Below are positions 1 to 11,517 of a DNA stretch of 64,000 bases, piece by piece. The stretch covers positions 901,042 to 965,041 of the forward strand of contig VXAI01000004.1 in NCBI GenBank assembly GCA_013399305.1, read 5' to 3'. The translations under genes were made by a program, and so were the position numbers. Source of the stretch: Rostratula benghalensis. Taxonomy: Eukaryota > Chordata > Aves > Charadriiformes > Rostratulidae. Below the pieces are notes generated by a model. It made no database searches, was not told the DNA's origin, and was given only the letters and a program-made list of their open reading frames with translations. Every line of letters starts with the position of its first letter. Positions within the stretch are counted from its first letter, which is position 1.

Positions 1-821
1 TTAGAAACATATATCTTGTTACAAAACTGCCACTGTTTGTAGAATTGCACTAGTACTAATTTGATGAAATGGAATAGGTTGCTTTTGTTATTTCAAGGTG
101 CTTCACTGCACCCTAGAGCAGAGTTCCCAATTTTAAATTCGCTTATGTATTGCTGTCAGTAGCGTGGCATCAGTAGCTCTGTGGTGCACAAGTGCATGGA
201 AGAAAACATTCAACTTTTGGCACTGTTTTGTAGTGTAGGAGCTTCAAAGTACTTGTACCACAGCACACCTTTGAAAATGCTAAGGGGGGTAGAATACCAT
301 TATTATTTATGTCTTACAACAAATCATGTTCATAGATTCATTTAGCTTGGAAGGGGCGCTTCCTCACAACCTTCCAGTAGAAAGCAAGGCTAACTATTGT
401 AGATCTTGTTGTAAGGACAGGTTAAGGAAATAGGATGATTCCCCCCACGCCTGCAGGTGACAGTTGCTAAAATAGTACTTTGAAAAGTGTTTAAAGATGT
501 ATGATATGAAACTATTTTACCAAGCTCTTTCTGAAGAAAGAAAAGTCACTGTCAGTGCACGGTTTGTTCAAATAATGATGGTGAAATATTTCTTGCTGTC
601 TGACATTAAAATGACTCTTTAAAGCATTGCAGTTATTTTAAAGTATTGCCTGCTTGAATCTGTGCTGCTAGCAAGTGGTAACTCCATATATGCTCAAGTG
701 TCACATACAGTAATTCAGAATTCAGTTCCAAGTTAACTACTATACTTTGTTTCTTTCCATAGCTCTTATTGATGTTGTTTATTTAAAAGTTTAAAATCAA
801 ATGTATTTTCTTCTCCCCCAG
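1..821 (+). other. ERO1B: ERO1B intron (3' part)
   Basis: This is the end of an intron whose upstream exon lies outside the window. It ends in a pyrimidine-rich acceptor (ttcttctcccccag) at 808-821. I see no coding exon, repeat or RNA gene in it. Confidence 0.85.
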
Positions 822-895
822 TAACCAAAGTAAGGAGGCTTTCATTGACTGGGCAAGATACGATGATTCACAGGATCATTTTTGTGAACTTGATG
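822..895 (+). CDS. ERO1B: ERO1B exon encoding [18 protein letters not shown] region
   Basis: This 74-nt exon lies between cccag and gtaaaa and ends in phase 1, inside an Asp codon. It encodes the conserved FIDWARYDD stretch ahead of the FAD domain. It is the first exon visible in the window. Confidence 0.95.
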
Positions 896-3800
896 GTAAA
901 AATGTTTAAGCTTTTTCAGAGTGTTTGTTTTATTTGCTGTCTATTAAACACAAAAGCTTATAGTTTCCCTGCAAATAACTATTTTTACAAAGTTTTAATT
1001 TTGTGCTAAATGGAGTTGTGATGGTTCATATAATTTTACATGCAAAGACTGCAATTTTTTACATGGGGCATTTGATAGTCTAATCAGTGCACGTTCACTG
1101 TAACCCCTGATTAGTATACTGGACAGGAGACTTACAGAAGTAAAGGAGGTAAATGGAAGAAGTTTAGCATATATATTTTTTTAAAAGCTGCCTCTCACAA
1201 AAGAGTTGGACCTAGCGCAAATATTAGACAAATCGCTTGCACCTGATTAACTTCTTTACTTTTTTTGTTGTTGCTATTCTACTGTCTGTGCTTAGACTGA
1301 GTTTGTTCCTCTTGCAGCGAGCTTTGCTATGTTTCCAAATGATCTATGCACTAAATTCACACTTATCTGTAAAAATTTTCTTATTGCTAAATCATCAGAA
1401 TACTAGATTGTATCTTCCCTCTGCTCTACATATGTGAGTCTTTTACTTGCTTATAACATTCAAAGCTCAAAGGAGCGTTTTTCAGATAACCATGAGAATT
1501 GCCAAGCTCAGGAATGACTGATGAAGGCCTTTTTAATAAGTACCTTAGAAAGTGTTCTATGCTAGGAAGACTCAGGGCATAATTCAAGATGTTTTAGTCT
1601 AGCTTTAGGCTAATGTTTGGTGTCACCTGAGAAAGTAGCATCTTTAGTGGCTGTATCAACTGTAGTTCTCTCGGCACTTCTGCTGTGTCTTATGTGTGAA
1701 AATTTTCAGTATATATGTATCTGTAGTAAATACTTGAAGAGCGTAACTGTAGATGTGAACTGTTATATGCAGGAAGCTGCTGTTGTCTTTAGCTGCCTAC
1801 TTAGGAGGATTCAGTTGGTGAAGGTATAGTTAAGGAGCATCTCTTCTAGAAATAATATCAACTTAATTAGTCCTGATTCTACCTCTGTCCCTCCTTACAT
1901 CATGCTCTATTGAAGGAGGATGTATTGTACTGCTCCCAGCTATGTTCTCCCAGTGCTTGCTTTTTTTTTTTTTTCCTTTTTATTCTTTTTTCCTCTGATG
2001 TGCCTCTTTCTGCATGGTAAGCTGATTCAGCTTACTTAAACAGCAGGAAAGTAAGTTGACATCTCTCTCCTACCTCCCAGATTGTTGTGATGGAACTGGC
2101 TTATCAGGTGAGTTTGGGAACTGGAGCAGGGAGAGGTGAGAGAATAATTTTACTTGGGGGAAGTAGAAACTCTTGTTCTCTTCCTCTCTTTTCTTCTGGG
2201 TGGTGAGAGAGCTCCTAATTCTTTCAATTGTAGCACAAAGCTCTATCATCAGTTTTACTTTTCACTAGCTTTTTAGTGGGCTAAATGATAAACTGGATAA
2301 GGGAATTGATCTAGCTGAAAAAAACTTCATAACCTAGGTCAGCTTTCTGTAGTTCTGTTGCACTGCCTCGTAGACTCAGTTGTATATGGGTAACAAGTAG
2401 AAGAAGTGTAGACTTGAAGTGACCAGGAAGTGTAGGAACTGTTAAGTGTAGCTTAGCCATGTCATCAAAGAAATAAGTAAAGCTGTAATTTGACTTTGTC
2501 CCATCTGGCACTCACTGTGTTGCATGTCTTGTGTCTGTCTCTCCTTTCTTTGTTTTTGCTACTACTGCTGAAGCGATGCTTAACTGCTTGTGCAGAGTCA
2601 TCTCTTCTTTTTAGAGCTGTTTTCACTCTCTGTTTCTGTGACTTTTTTTGACGTCTGAGGAAACACCCAGTGGCACTGCTTGGCCTGTTCCTATGAATAA
2701 GCCTCTGGACTACTGGCTTATATTGTATGTGGGTTTTCTTAAGCAAGAGTTGCTCTTAGCCTAGAATTTCAAAGAAGAGGGAATTCTTGCTTTTTACTGC
2801 TTGTAGCTCAAAACTTAAGTTTCCATTTGTACCGAGTTTTCTCAGAGAGAGTACTGTTTCACAACTTTCTTTGGGTATATTACCTGAATTGTTGGTGAAC
2901 TTTAGAGATGGGGGTATAACTTGTTGAAATGCTGCATAAATAACATGTTTCTTGCCATAACGAACAGAGCATTCTGAAATATGCTGACAGTTTCAGTTAA
3001 GCAATGTGATCCAGACTTTCTACCAGTATACAGGGATATCTGAGGAAAAAGGGGATGTAGCTAATAAATATACAATATGTGCCAACTACAAAGTACACTT
3101 CTTTGACCTTGTCTTTATTAAGAAGCCCCTGTAGCAATATACCCATTTCAAACAAGCAACTCCCCCAGCCTAATACTGCTGGAGGAAAAACCCCTGAACT
3201 TGAAGCTTGAACACCTTTCGTGCCTTAGCAGAGGGTGAGAGAACGCGTTGTGTAACAAGTGTTTGTAATGGTGTTGAAGCGACACAGAGACTGTAGAAAT
3301 TATGGCTGCACAAGAGACTTTGGAATAAACTATATATCCTTTGGAGCTTTCTATTTAGTGTGTATATTGCTGTATTTTTATGCACAAGACATGCACGTTG
3401 AATCTTTTTTAAATGACCGATTAGAATGTGTGACAAAAGGTTTCTCATTTAGATGAGAGATCTCCGGATGCCCAGTACGTGGATTTGCTGCTGAATCCAG
3501 AACGTTACACTGGATACAAGGGTCCTTCTGCTTGGAGAGTGTGGAACAGCATCTACGAAGAAAATTGCTTCAAGTAATTAGGAGGGAGAGGAAGCCTATT
3601 TCTTATACCTGTGCTTCAGTTTAGCTTAAAACTGATTTTTGTGTTTTCTAACTTATTTTCTAGGCCTCGATCTGTCTATCGTCCTTTAAATCCACTGGCG
3701 CCTAGTAGGGGTGGGTCTTGCCTCTTTTATTTCTAATGCAGTTCTTTTAACATAGTGACAATTGCAGTACAAGTGATACAAAATAGTAATCTGCAGTCTG

Positions 3801-6800
3801 TAGGTTTGCTTTCTGCTTTGGTAGTTTCCTGTGTAGAAGTAGCTGTTCATTTTCAATAATTTGGTTTTACATACATACTTAATCTTATGTATCTGAATAG
3901 GCTTATTAACGTCAGAGGAGCTAACACAAAAACTAAAGTAAATCTCAAACTCTTCAGTAAGCGTCACAATAATTTTCCAGTGAGGATGGGAAGGAGTTAA
4001 AGTTCAACAAAAATTTCAGCACTCTTGTATTCTTCCCTTGTCTTGTCTTTTTTTTTCCCTAGAGTGTTTAATTTAATCACTTTAGCTCACAGTCATCCTA
4101 GTGTAATGTAGCTGTACATTTTCCATCCATAATATTTAGTGTCTTTACAAATAATGGCATTATTTGAATAAAGAGCACATACTTAGGAAGTCGTGGTTAT
4201 CTGCAATAATGTTTAAAAAGAAAGTATGTGAATGACTTGCGTTTGTTTTAAGTTTTCAAATTTAAATTGAAAACTATAACCTGATGTCCCAAGGAATTGG
4301 CTTTCTCCTGTCAGTGTGTCTCATTTCCTTTGAAAATTAACAATTAGCCAATAGATTAAGTTACAAAAAACACCACACATTAGAAAATCCAGATAGCTTT
4401 TCATAATTATAAATATTGAGATTAATATATTAATTGTATACACAAGTAAAAAGAACTGTAAGAGCAGTTTAACAGGGATCAGAATTTCAGAAAGGAGCAC
4501 TGGTCGGATTGTTAAATAATGTGAACTGAAGAAGGCGACTTCCTAATCATCTTTCTGAAGCTAAAATGTACTTTTCAAGAACATGTAAATCAACTGCTAC
4601 TAAGATTTGAGACTCTTAGTAACATTCATTCTCACAACATGCTTAGTTTCAGGTGGTCTTGAGGAAAAGGAAGAGGATGGAAAGTAGCTTTATTTTGTTG
4701 TAGATTAAAATAAGGCTTTTTTGCACTTTATCAGTGTTTGTAGTAAAGCCTGTGTTTCATTACTGCTTTTCTGTGGAAATTATCTTTTTAATGCTTATGG
4801 AATTTTCTTCTTTCCCCCTCCTACCCCCCAAGGAGGAGATGATGGTAAGTCACCTTATTTTTGCTTGACCTGTAAAAATAAAGCAAGCATTCCAGATTTG
4901 GATATCTGATTTATTTATTTTATTGCTGTTGCATCAAAGCACAGAAAAGTTATGTTTTTATGCAGATAATTGATCAGAATGTTTTTATTGGGATAACTCT
5001 TCATTTGGAATAGGGAGAAGGGGAGTACATAAGAGCAAAATACAGTTCTGTAGTTGGATCTTATCTTGTAATACAATGTGTTGAGATAATGTTATTGATG
5101 AGATAACTGGAGATGTATAAATTTAAAGATTCTTGGGTCTCCTCTAGAGCCCCGTCGATGATGATGTCAGATCCCTTAAAAAAGAGGGACAGGGTTTTTT
5201 TGTGTATTTCTTGAATGTCCTTGATTTTGGGAAGGTGGGGAAAGGATGGGATGAAAAAGCATTTGCTCTACTACAGTGAGACAGACTTTTAAGATATTTT
5301 CAGTCATGTGAAAGCTCTGAAAGCAGTCGAGGTAAAGGCTATCAGATGTAATATTTAACAACAAGTGTATATAATCAGGCTTGTGCTTTGATGCGCTTCT
5401 GAGTGCCCTGACCTGAGTCACGCCTGTTCTTGTATTTCTCCTGTTCTTACCCCAGCAGGTTTAAACTATCCTCAAAGCACTTTGGTGCCTGTTCTCACTT
5501 TAATAGCTAAATGATTTAGCTTTATTACCAGATGGCATCTAATATTAGTATGCATAGTAAGTAATGTAAGGGTACTGAAATGTTGGAGATGAATAGTCTT
5601 CATTTAACTATATACTTTATATTTACAGGAGAATCTTTCTACACGTGGCTAGAAGGTAAAGCCTCTTGGATGAGTTAATATAATGTTAAATCACTAGAAG
5701 AAACATTGTGGTTTGTTTGTAGGGTTTTTTTTTCTCTCCCCAGATATTTTTAAAGTGTAGGTTTTTTAATAAATTGTGTCATTCAAAGAATTTCATTATT
5801 TTTCTTGGTGGTCTTTGGAAGTCTTATTCACTTAGATGATCCTTAAACCCTTCACTGTTTCGTCTTTTATGATGGGGAATTCACGTCAGTAACAGTTATT
5901 TTGAATTTTCTGTTCATTTTAGGCATGTAAGCAGGGACATGATTATTAGTAACATCACTAAGGTTTTTATGTGAAAACACTTTTAAAACACATGAAAGTT
6001 TCTTATGGTGCTGTTCCCAGCATGTAAATGAACATATGCTTTGCATAAGGCAAAGCAATTTGCTTTTTATTCATATTTAAATGACATTATTGTTACAGTG
6101 GTAGCAATCAAAATTGCATTTTCTGGTCACCCAATGCTATTATGTTTCTGTTTAGGTTGTAGAAGTTTGTATCCATCAAAGTAACATTTGTCAAGGTTTT
6201 GCTCTGTGCAATCTTCAGTGAATTTACATTAAAGCTGGGAAGAAATATTTTTGCTGTATTCCAATGCCTTGAGGTTTTCTATTTTTTTATATGCCTTTCT
6301 GTAAGGTCACTACTCTAATTTAGTAGTACATTTAATTCTAATTAGGGTGGTTCACAGTATAGTTTTGGTTTCCAAACTGTTAAAATTCAAGACTATGACA
6401 ATGTAAGCATCTTATTTTTGTGTGGCAACTTATCTGTGCTAATTGACCAGATACTTATTTGACTGCATTTATTAGAATACTAAATTACCAAGTAAAAAAA
6501 TGTGAAAATTAATTATTAGTAGGCCTTTAGTACTATAAAATAACAGTAAACATTTCCTGTGATGGATATATGGGCTTAGAAAGAATGCTGAAGTCACTGT
6601 AATACTAACTCCTGAAAGTTAAATGGTGCAGAATGGCATCACTGAAATATCAAGGTATATTCATTTAAAGACAGAATTTCCAGTATTTAGTTTATTTGTC
6701 TTTTGTTCTGCACAGGTCTTTGCCTTGAGAAAAGAGTGTTTTATAAACTCATTTCTGGACTTCATGCTAGCATCAACTTGCATCTCTGCGCAAATTATCT

Positions 6801-9800
6801 TCTTGAAGGTAATTTAAATCTAAGTAAAATTGCTGAATGGAATTCTACAATATCTGTACCATGTATTTGGGCTTTTTTTCTGAAAAATTTTTGTGTATAC
6901 TTAGTTGTATTCTTTTTCTAAATATGCATGTCTTATTCCCCTTGCCCTTTTTTATCTCTATAGAAACATGGGGCAAGCCTCGCTGGGGACCAAATGTGAA
7001 AGAGTTCACTCGTCGCTTTGATCCTGTTGAAACAAAAGGAGAAGGACCAAGGAGGCTCAAAAATTTGTATTTCCTATACTTGATAGAGCTGCGTGCTTTG
7101 TCAAAGGTTGCACCGTACTTTGAGCGTTCAGTTGTTGACCTTTACACTGGAAATGGCCATGAGGATGCTGAATCTAAAGCTCTCTTATTAGATATCTTCA
7201 GGGATACAAAGTAAGGCTCAAGATTTCTTTTATCAATAATTTGAAATTCTCTGTTATATTCACAAGTGAGAGTAGATGACTTCTTGATAGGATAGGACAA
7301 GGAGGACAGTGGAATGAGGAAATGAAAGTAAGTAATTGGAGAGAACAAGAGGAGTTTGTACATTTGATGGAAAGAGGTGAATATTTTTGACATTTGGATG
7401 TACAAATCTTTAAAAAACAAAAAGAAAAAAACAATCAAACAAATTAAACAAAACCCACACAACAACCTGGGCTACTCCCTCCGTTGATTTTTCTGATCCT
7501 TCAGTATAATATGCATGTGATTTATTTTGAGAAGGAAAATACTACATGTAAGTCTTTTCATGATCCAGTGAGTAATCTATCTTTTATCACAGACTTAAGC
7601 TCTGGTGTGTTAGCCATCTCTTCTTCCTTCTGTTTGCTCTGGAAGGTTCTTTAATCCAGTTCCTTTGCTCACCTTCTTGCTAATTTTTGTGATTAGTAAT
7701 GTGCTATGTGGCTTCATTGCTGTCCCTAATTGTAATCTTGCTAGGTATTTGAGATGTGGTCAGATGTTGATCAACTGAAAGACAAACATTAAGACAATTT
7801 CAGTGTGTATTAGAAAGAAATCCGGATCAGTGGAAATTAAAAGAATTCTCAACAAAACTGTAAAAAACAGATTTCAAGTTACAGTCATTGAATAGTAAAA
7901 CTGAGACCGTTCAGTAATTTTTTTGAGAGCTATTCTGCAAAGACTAAGAACTCTGGAAAGTATTTTACACTGATGACATCAGCTGCTCACCAAGCTTGAT
8001 GGAACACTGTAATTTATGTCAGCATTTGGGGGTTTTTTTGCATTTTGTCTTTATTAGGTCCTTCCATATGCACTTTGACGAAAAGTCCATGTTTGCTGGA
8101 GATAAAAAAGGAGCCAAGTCATTAAAGGTAAAGCTGGTATTCTGAATGATGTCCAAAATACCCATTTTAGAATTAAGTAGTGTTATTTTATAAAAGTAGC
8201 TACCGGAAGTGTACTGCCAAGAGTAGAAAAGGCAGGGGTAAAAAGAATTGTATCCAAGGCCTCTTACTCTTCTTTGTAGTAAATAAATGCAGGGTGATGG
8301 CCTGAGCACAGCAGACTGAAATGCCTGTTCTAGTGCCATGGGTCTGCTATCGGGACTGTGGTGAGGCAAATGAGTTGAATTGTTGAATTGGTAGTATCAA
8401 TAGGTGTTTTTTAAATAGAGTATGTTTCACATAAGCATCTAAAAACAAAAAAAAAAAAACAAACAAAAACCCCAACAACCAACACAGAGATATTTGCTCG
8501 TACAGATGCTTTATATGGATATATAACATGACATAATATAGTATTATACTTAACATTAGAAAGGCGTAGTTCCTAAACATGGGAACCAAATGTGATTGCT
8601 GTTATTGCCCAGTAACTTCCAGTGTAAATGTGCTGGTGTTCAGATTGGTATGCACTACAATCCCACAGCTGGAGTGGGGCTCAGTAATAACGGTCTTTTT
8701 TACTGCTTATTAACACTTTTAATACTTATTTCAGTAGGAGTATGGAATTTCTTCAGCATTAGAAGGAAAACTATTAGAAAGGTGCTAGTAGTTTAGCAGC
8801 CCAGCTAGTGTGTTTCTGACCTTAAATATTTAATTGAGATTATCTTAATTAGCTCTGCTGTGCTTGCTTCCACTTTGAAGCTGCAAAGCAACAATCTACC
8901 CATAGCTTTGGGCAGGAAACATCCTTTGTGAATTGTAACTTGTTTGCCTGTTTGTCAAAAAGGTAATTGATTCAAAAGCGATTTGAATAATGGTAGAAAA
9001 ATCAGGCAGGGACACAGATACAGTATTTACAGCTCATAAAATTTTGAGTGGGTTGCTAAAAACTCAGTGTACAGTACCCAAGCATTACTCTGCATGTCCT
9101 GTATTCTTGGGGGTTCTTTTTGAGGAATTAACTATTAGCAGTGGCTTGGAAACAAAATTCTGTGTTTATGTGGGCCTTTGTTATGGCCTGAATACATATG
9201 GTAGTGGTTTGTTCAGTTTTCGTAATAGAGAATTGATATTCTGGTGGTACTATAGTAGTTAACCTTCTGATTTGGTAAAGCTAAGAGACCTTTTAAGTTA
9301 ATATTGGGGGTTTTTTACTTTGTTTTTAACTGGCAGGAAGAATTCAGGTTGCATTTCAAGAACATATCCCGCATAATGGATTGTGTTGGATGTGATAAAT
9401 GCAGGCTGTGGGGCAAATTGCAGGTATGGTTTACTTTATGTGTGTGAGAGTGGTGGTGGTGGGGAGGTTAGATGACAAGCATCTATTTCAGTTTGGCAGT
9501 TTGCCTCTTACTTCAGCATTCAGACTTTGTACACGTGGTTGGTCTTTGCTATCCTTAACTACGTATTAAAAATGGACATATGTTCAGTTCAGTGTTCATC
9601 TGATTTCTTTTAAAAAGTATTTATTTTGTATAGTCTACAGCTATTTAGTTTACTAAAAGGTATAGTTTGTGGTCTCTGAAAAATCTGCATTTAGAGAAGA
9701 TGCCTCATGGCAAAATCTTACTGGCAGTCAATATTGTATCAGATGATCAGATATAATATCCTATCGGATCAGGTGATCAGATGAGCTTTGTTGAGGAAAG

Positions 9801-11517
9801 CCTTCCTGAAAATACAGCACTTGCTAAATTCAGTGTGAGATTTAACACCAGGAATTGACACATAAAAAAAGGGAAGTAATTAAGATTTTCACAATTACAC
9901 AGAAAGCAGCAAATGAATGCTAAGGTGCACAGTAAAGCTGGAAGTTGAAAAGCAGACTTTCAGTTTCTGGATACCTATGATTTCTTTTTTAATTAAGAAC
10001 AATTTCTTAAGACTCAAGACTAATGTTAAATCTGTATTAGGAATAGGTGGTACTTTCAGCTGCCTACTATTACTATACTGTTGCATAACATTAAGCTTAT
10101 CAGAGTTCATTTTTCAAAGAAATTTATAGCATTAAAAATCTGGTGGTCTCTGAATTTCTGGATTTCTACCTACCATGTCCTAGTTAATACTTCAGGTCTA
10201 TTACTGTTTTTTCCTTCTCACACAAAAATGAAATAGGACCAGATTTCTTGACCTAGAAAATTCTCTTGCAGCCAGACTCCAACCACTTTTTCAAGATCCA
10301 CTGGTTGTTTCTGTCCGATTAAAAGGGGAAATAAGAATAGCTTCTTCTGATCTATTTCTGTATAGAAAATGGGGGTTGCAACTGAAACTGCCATGTCTGC
10401 CACTGGGGCTGAGGGTGAAAAAAGCAGAAATGTTGTGATACCTCATAATAAAACCTAGTTTGAGATGGAAGGGGGAGGGAGAAGGAGGGGAAGATCTAAT
10501 CCAACAGCTCCTGCAGCAGTGGGACATCTGTAAGGTAAGGGGTGGGAGGGAGCTGGGAGTGTTGTAACAGGTATTTTCATATGCATCTGCTGTGGCTGAG
10601 AAGAAAAGAGATGGGAAGGAAAGGAGTGATCTTACTGATGTTAAAACATTGGCCTTTTCTTCTAGACTCAAGGCTTAGGAACTGCTCTGAAGATCTTGTT
10701 TTCTGAGAAAGAAATACAGAGCCTTCCTGAAAACAGCCCATCAAAAGGTTTTCAACTCACACGTCAAGAAATAGTTGCTCTTGTAAATGCCTTTGGAAGG
10801 TAAGTTTTTATCATTTTTATAGTAGAAAAACAGTAACACTTAAGGGTCAACACTCAAGGTCTGTGGGAAGGTGGAATTGTATGTGTAGCTGTAGTTTTTA
10901 AAATGCTGAATTATTGTTAGTGATATTGCTAAAACTAATGCCATCATACAGAGAGTATGGAGCACTTGGTCATTGTGTGTTGGGATCCAATTATCTTAAA
11001 TTTCATAAATTACATCTTTTAAGAGCTGGACTTAAGTCTCAAACAGTCTTAAGCATTGGACTTTGGGTATGTCTCCTTTGTTTTGGGCACTGAACAGAGC
11101 TGCCCTACATCCTTTTTTTTTTTTAGAATTATTTCTGTTTTAAATGTGTATATGCCAGAAATAGTGAAAGGGAAGAAAACTACTTGGGGATTTTTTTAAT
11201 GCTGTCATTTAGCCCTTAAGCTTTTGTATTTTTGTGTATAATGTATTTTTGTTAGAACTTTAATTTTGTTTAGTTTTTTTGAAAAGAGCAAAAAAATTAC
11301 TCTGAGTCAAAAAAAAAAAATATTCACAAAACCCCCACACCAATACAAACCCAGAGCAACCAGCAAAACAAACAAAAAGTCCTCCCTGAAGATGATGACT
11401 TGCACTTCCTCTTTTGCAGTTGACACACTAACACTTAAGGGTTTTCTGTTTTACAGGCTTTCCACAAGTATAAGAGAGTTGCAGAATTTTAAAGTTTTAT
11501 TACAACAAACCAGGTAA
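822..11517 (+). CDS. ERO1B: ERO1-like protein beta, C-terminal 323 residues, 11 spliced exons
   Basis: ERO1B is an FAD-dependent thiol oxidase of the endoplasmic reticulum. It re-oxidises protein disulfide isomerase and passes electrons to O2, giving H2O2. Coding exons: 822-895, 3453-3573, 3664-3710, 4833-4844, 5629-5655, 6716-6808, 6964-7210, 8058-8127, 9337-9423, 10666-10799 and 11457-11517. All junctions keep frame and all introns are GT-AG. Residues known to bind FAD in human ERO1-alpha are present: Arg and Thr of ERYTGY, Trp of WRVWNS, Ser and His of SGLHASIN, and Arg in TRRFD and GPRRL. The active site is CVGCDKC; the Asp suits the beta paralogue, whereas alpha has Phe there. The regulatory cysteines of EENCFK and GLCLEK are both kept. 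The N-terminal third with the shuttle cysteines lies left of the window. The convergent neighbour GPR137B confirms the paralogue by synteny. No frame break is seen. Confidence 0.97.
896..3452 (+). other. ERO1B: ERO1B intron, 2.6 kb
   Basis: The intron runs from the gtaaaa donor to the tttctcatttag acceptor. It contains a T-rich tract at about 1962-1980. The short open frames inside it on both strands look like chance, because none shows a family motif. Confidence 0.9.
3453..3573 (+). CDS. ERO1B: ERO1B exon with FAD-contact Arg/Thr/Trp and regulatory Cys
   Basis: This 121-nt exon encodes [15 protein letters not shown], then PERYTGYKG, then [15 protein letters not shown]. It carries the Arg and Thr (ERYTGY) and Trp (RVWNS) equivalent to human ERO1-alpha R187, T189 and W200. 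It also carries the Cys equivalent to C208, which forms an inhibitory disulfide with C241. It ends within the Lys codon (AA|G). Confidence 0.97.
3664..3710 (+). CDS. ERO1B: ERO1B 47-nt exon ([15 protein letters not shown])
   Basis: This short exon follows an intron of only 90 bp. It has a ttttctag acceptor and a gtgggt donor. The peptide [15 protein letters not shown] matches the ERO1 family at this point. Confidence 0.95.
4833..4844 (+). CDS. ERO1B: ERO1B 12-nt micro-exon
   Basis: Only twelve bases are spliced in, encoding Gly-Gly-Asp-Asp between two split Gly codons. The acceptor follows a long C/T tract (4806-4830), and the donor gtaagt is a perfect consensus. The human protein reads Gly-Glu-Asp-Asp-Gly here, so the exon is needed to recover the known protein length. 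Both ends are phase 1, so skipping keeps frame. Confidence 0.9.
5629..5655 (+). CDS. ERO1B: ERO1B 27-nt exon (ESFYTWLE)
   Basis: This exon has an atttacag acceptor and a gtaaag donor. It encodes ESFYTWLE, completed by Gly from the next exon. Both ends are phase 1. It connects the variable loop to the FAD-binding helices. Confidence 0.95.
6716..6808 (+). CDS. ERO1B: ERO1B exon with [11 protein letters not shown]-binding motif
   Basis: This 93-nt exon encodes [17 protein letters not shown], then [14 protein letters not shown]. It holds the second cysteine of the regulatory pair (GLCLEK). Its Ser and His in SGLH match human ERO1-alpha S252 and H255, which contact FAD. Confidence 0.97.
6964..7210 (+). 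CDS. ERO1B: ERO1B 247-nt exon, FAD-binding core
   Basis: This is the largest exon visible. It starts [15 protein letters not shown] and contains [20 protein letters not shown], with the two Arg that match R287 and R300 of human ERO1-alpha. The near-invariant stretch [20 protein letters not shown] follows. It ends within the Lys codon of DTK. An ATG-started open frame that reads into it from 6837 begins in the preceding intron and is not the true start. Confidence 0.97.
7411..7467 (+). repeat. A-rich low-complexity tract
   Basis: An intronic run of A with scattered C, ending in aaaacccacacaacaacc. It is one of several similar tracts in the window (8441-8486, 11308-11380, 39577-39608). Confidence 0.7.
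8058..8127 (+). CDS. ERO1B: ERO1B exon ([20 protein letters not shown])
   Basis: This 70-nt exon follows a tctttattag acceptor and ends in a gtaaag donor. It encodes the conserved [20 protein letters not shown] segment. It ends in phase 0. Confidence 0.96.
8441..8486 (+). repeat. A-rich low-complexity tract
   Basis: An intronic run including thirteen consecutive A, followed by caaacaaaaaccccaacaac. Confidence 0.7.
9337..9423 (+). CDS. ERO1B: ERO1B active-site exon (CVGCDKC)
   Basis: This 87-nt exon is phase 0 at both ends. It encodes [15 protein letters not shown], then [14 protein letters not shown]. The CxxCxxC includes the redox-active pair next to the flavin, and all three Cys are intact. 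Confidence 0.98.
10666..10799 (+). CDS. ERO1B: ERO1B exon ([17 protein letters not shown])
   Basis: This 134-nt exon follows ttcttctag and ends in gtaagt. It encodes [17 protein letters not shown], then the C-terminal helix region [14 protein letters not shown]. It ends within an Arg codon. Confidence 0.97.
11457..11517 (+). CDS. ERO1B: ERO1B terminal coding exon and stop
   Basis: This is the last coding segment, after a ttttacag acceptor. It encodes [20 protein letters not shown] and ends at TAA (11515-11517). The end point matches the human family C-terminus. Confidence 0.97.

Noticed and set aside
6837..6963. ATG-started extension upstream of the 247-nt ERO1B exon
   Set aside because: It is intron sequence. 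The acceptor at 6963 and the known protein define the exon start.
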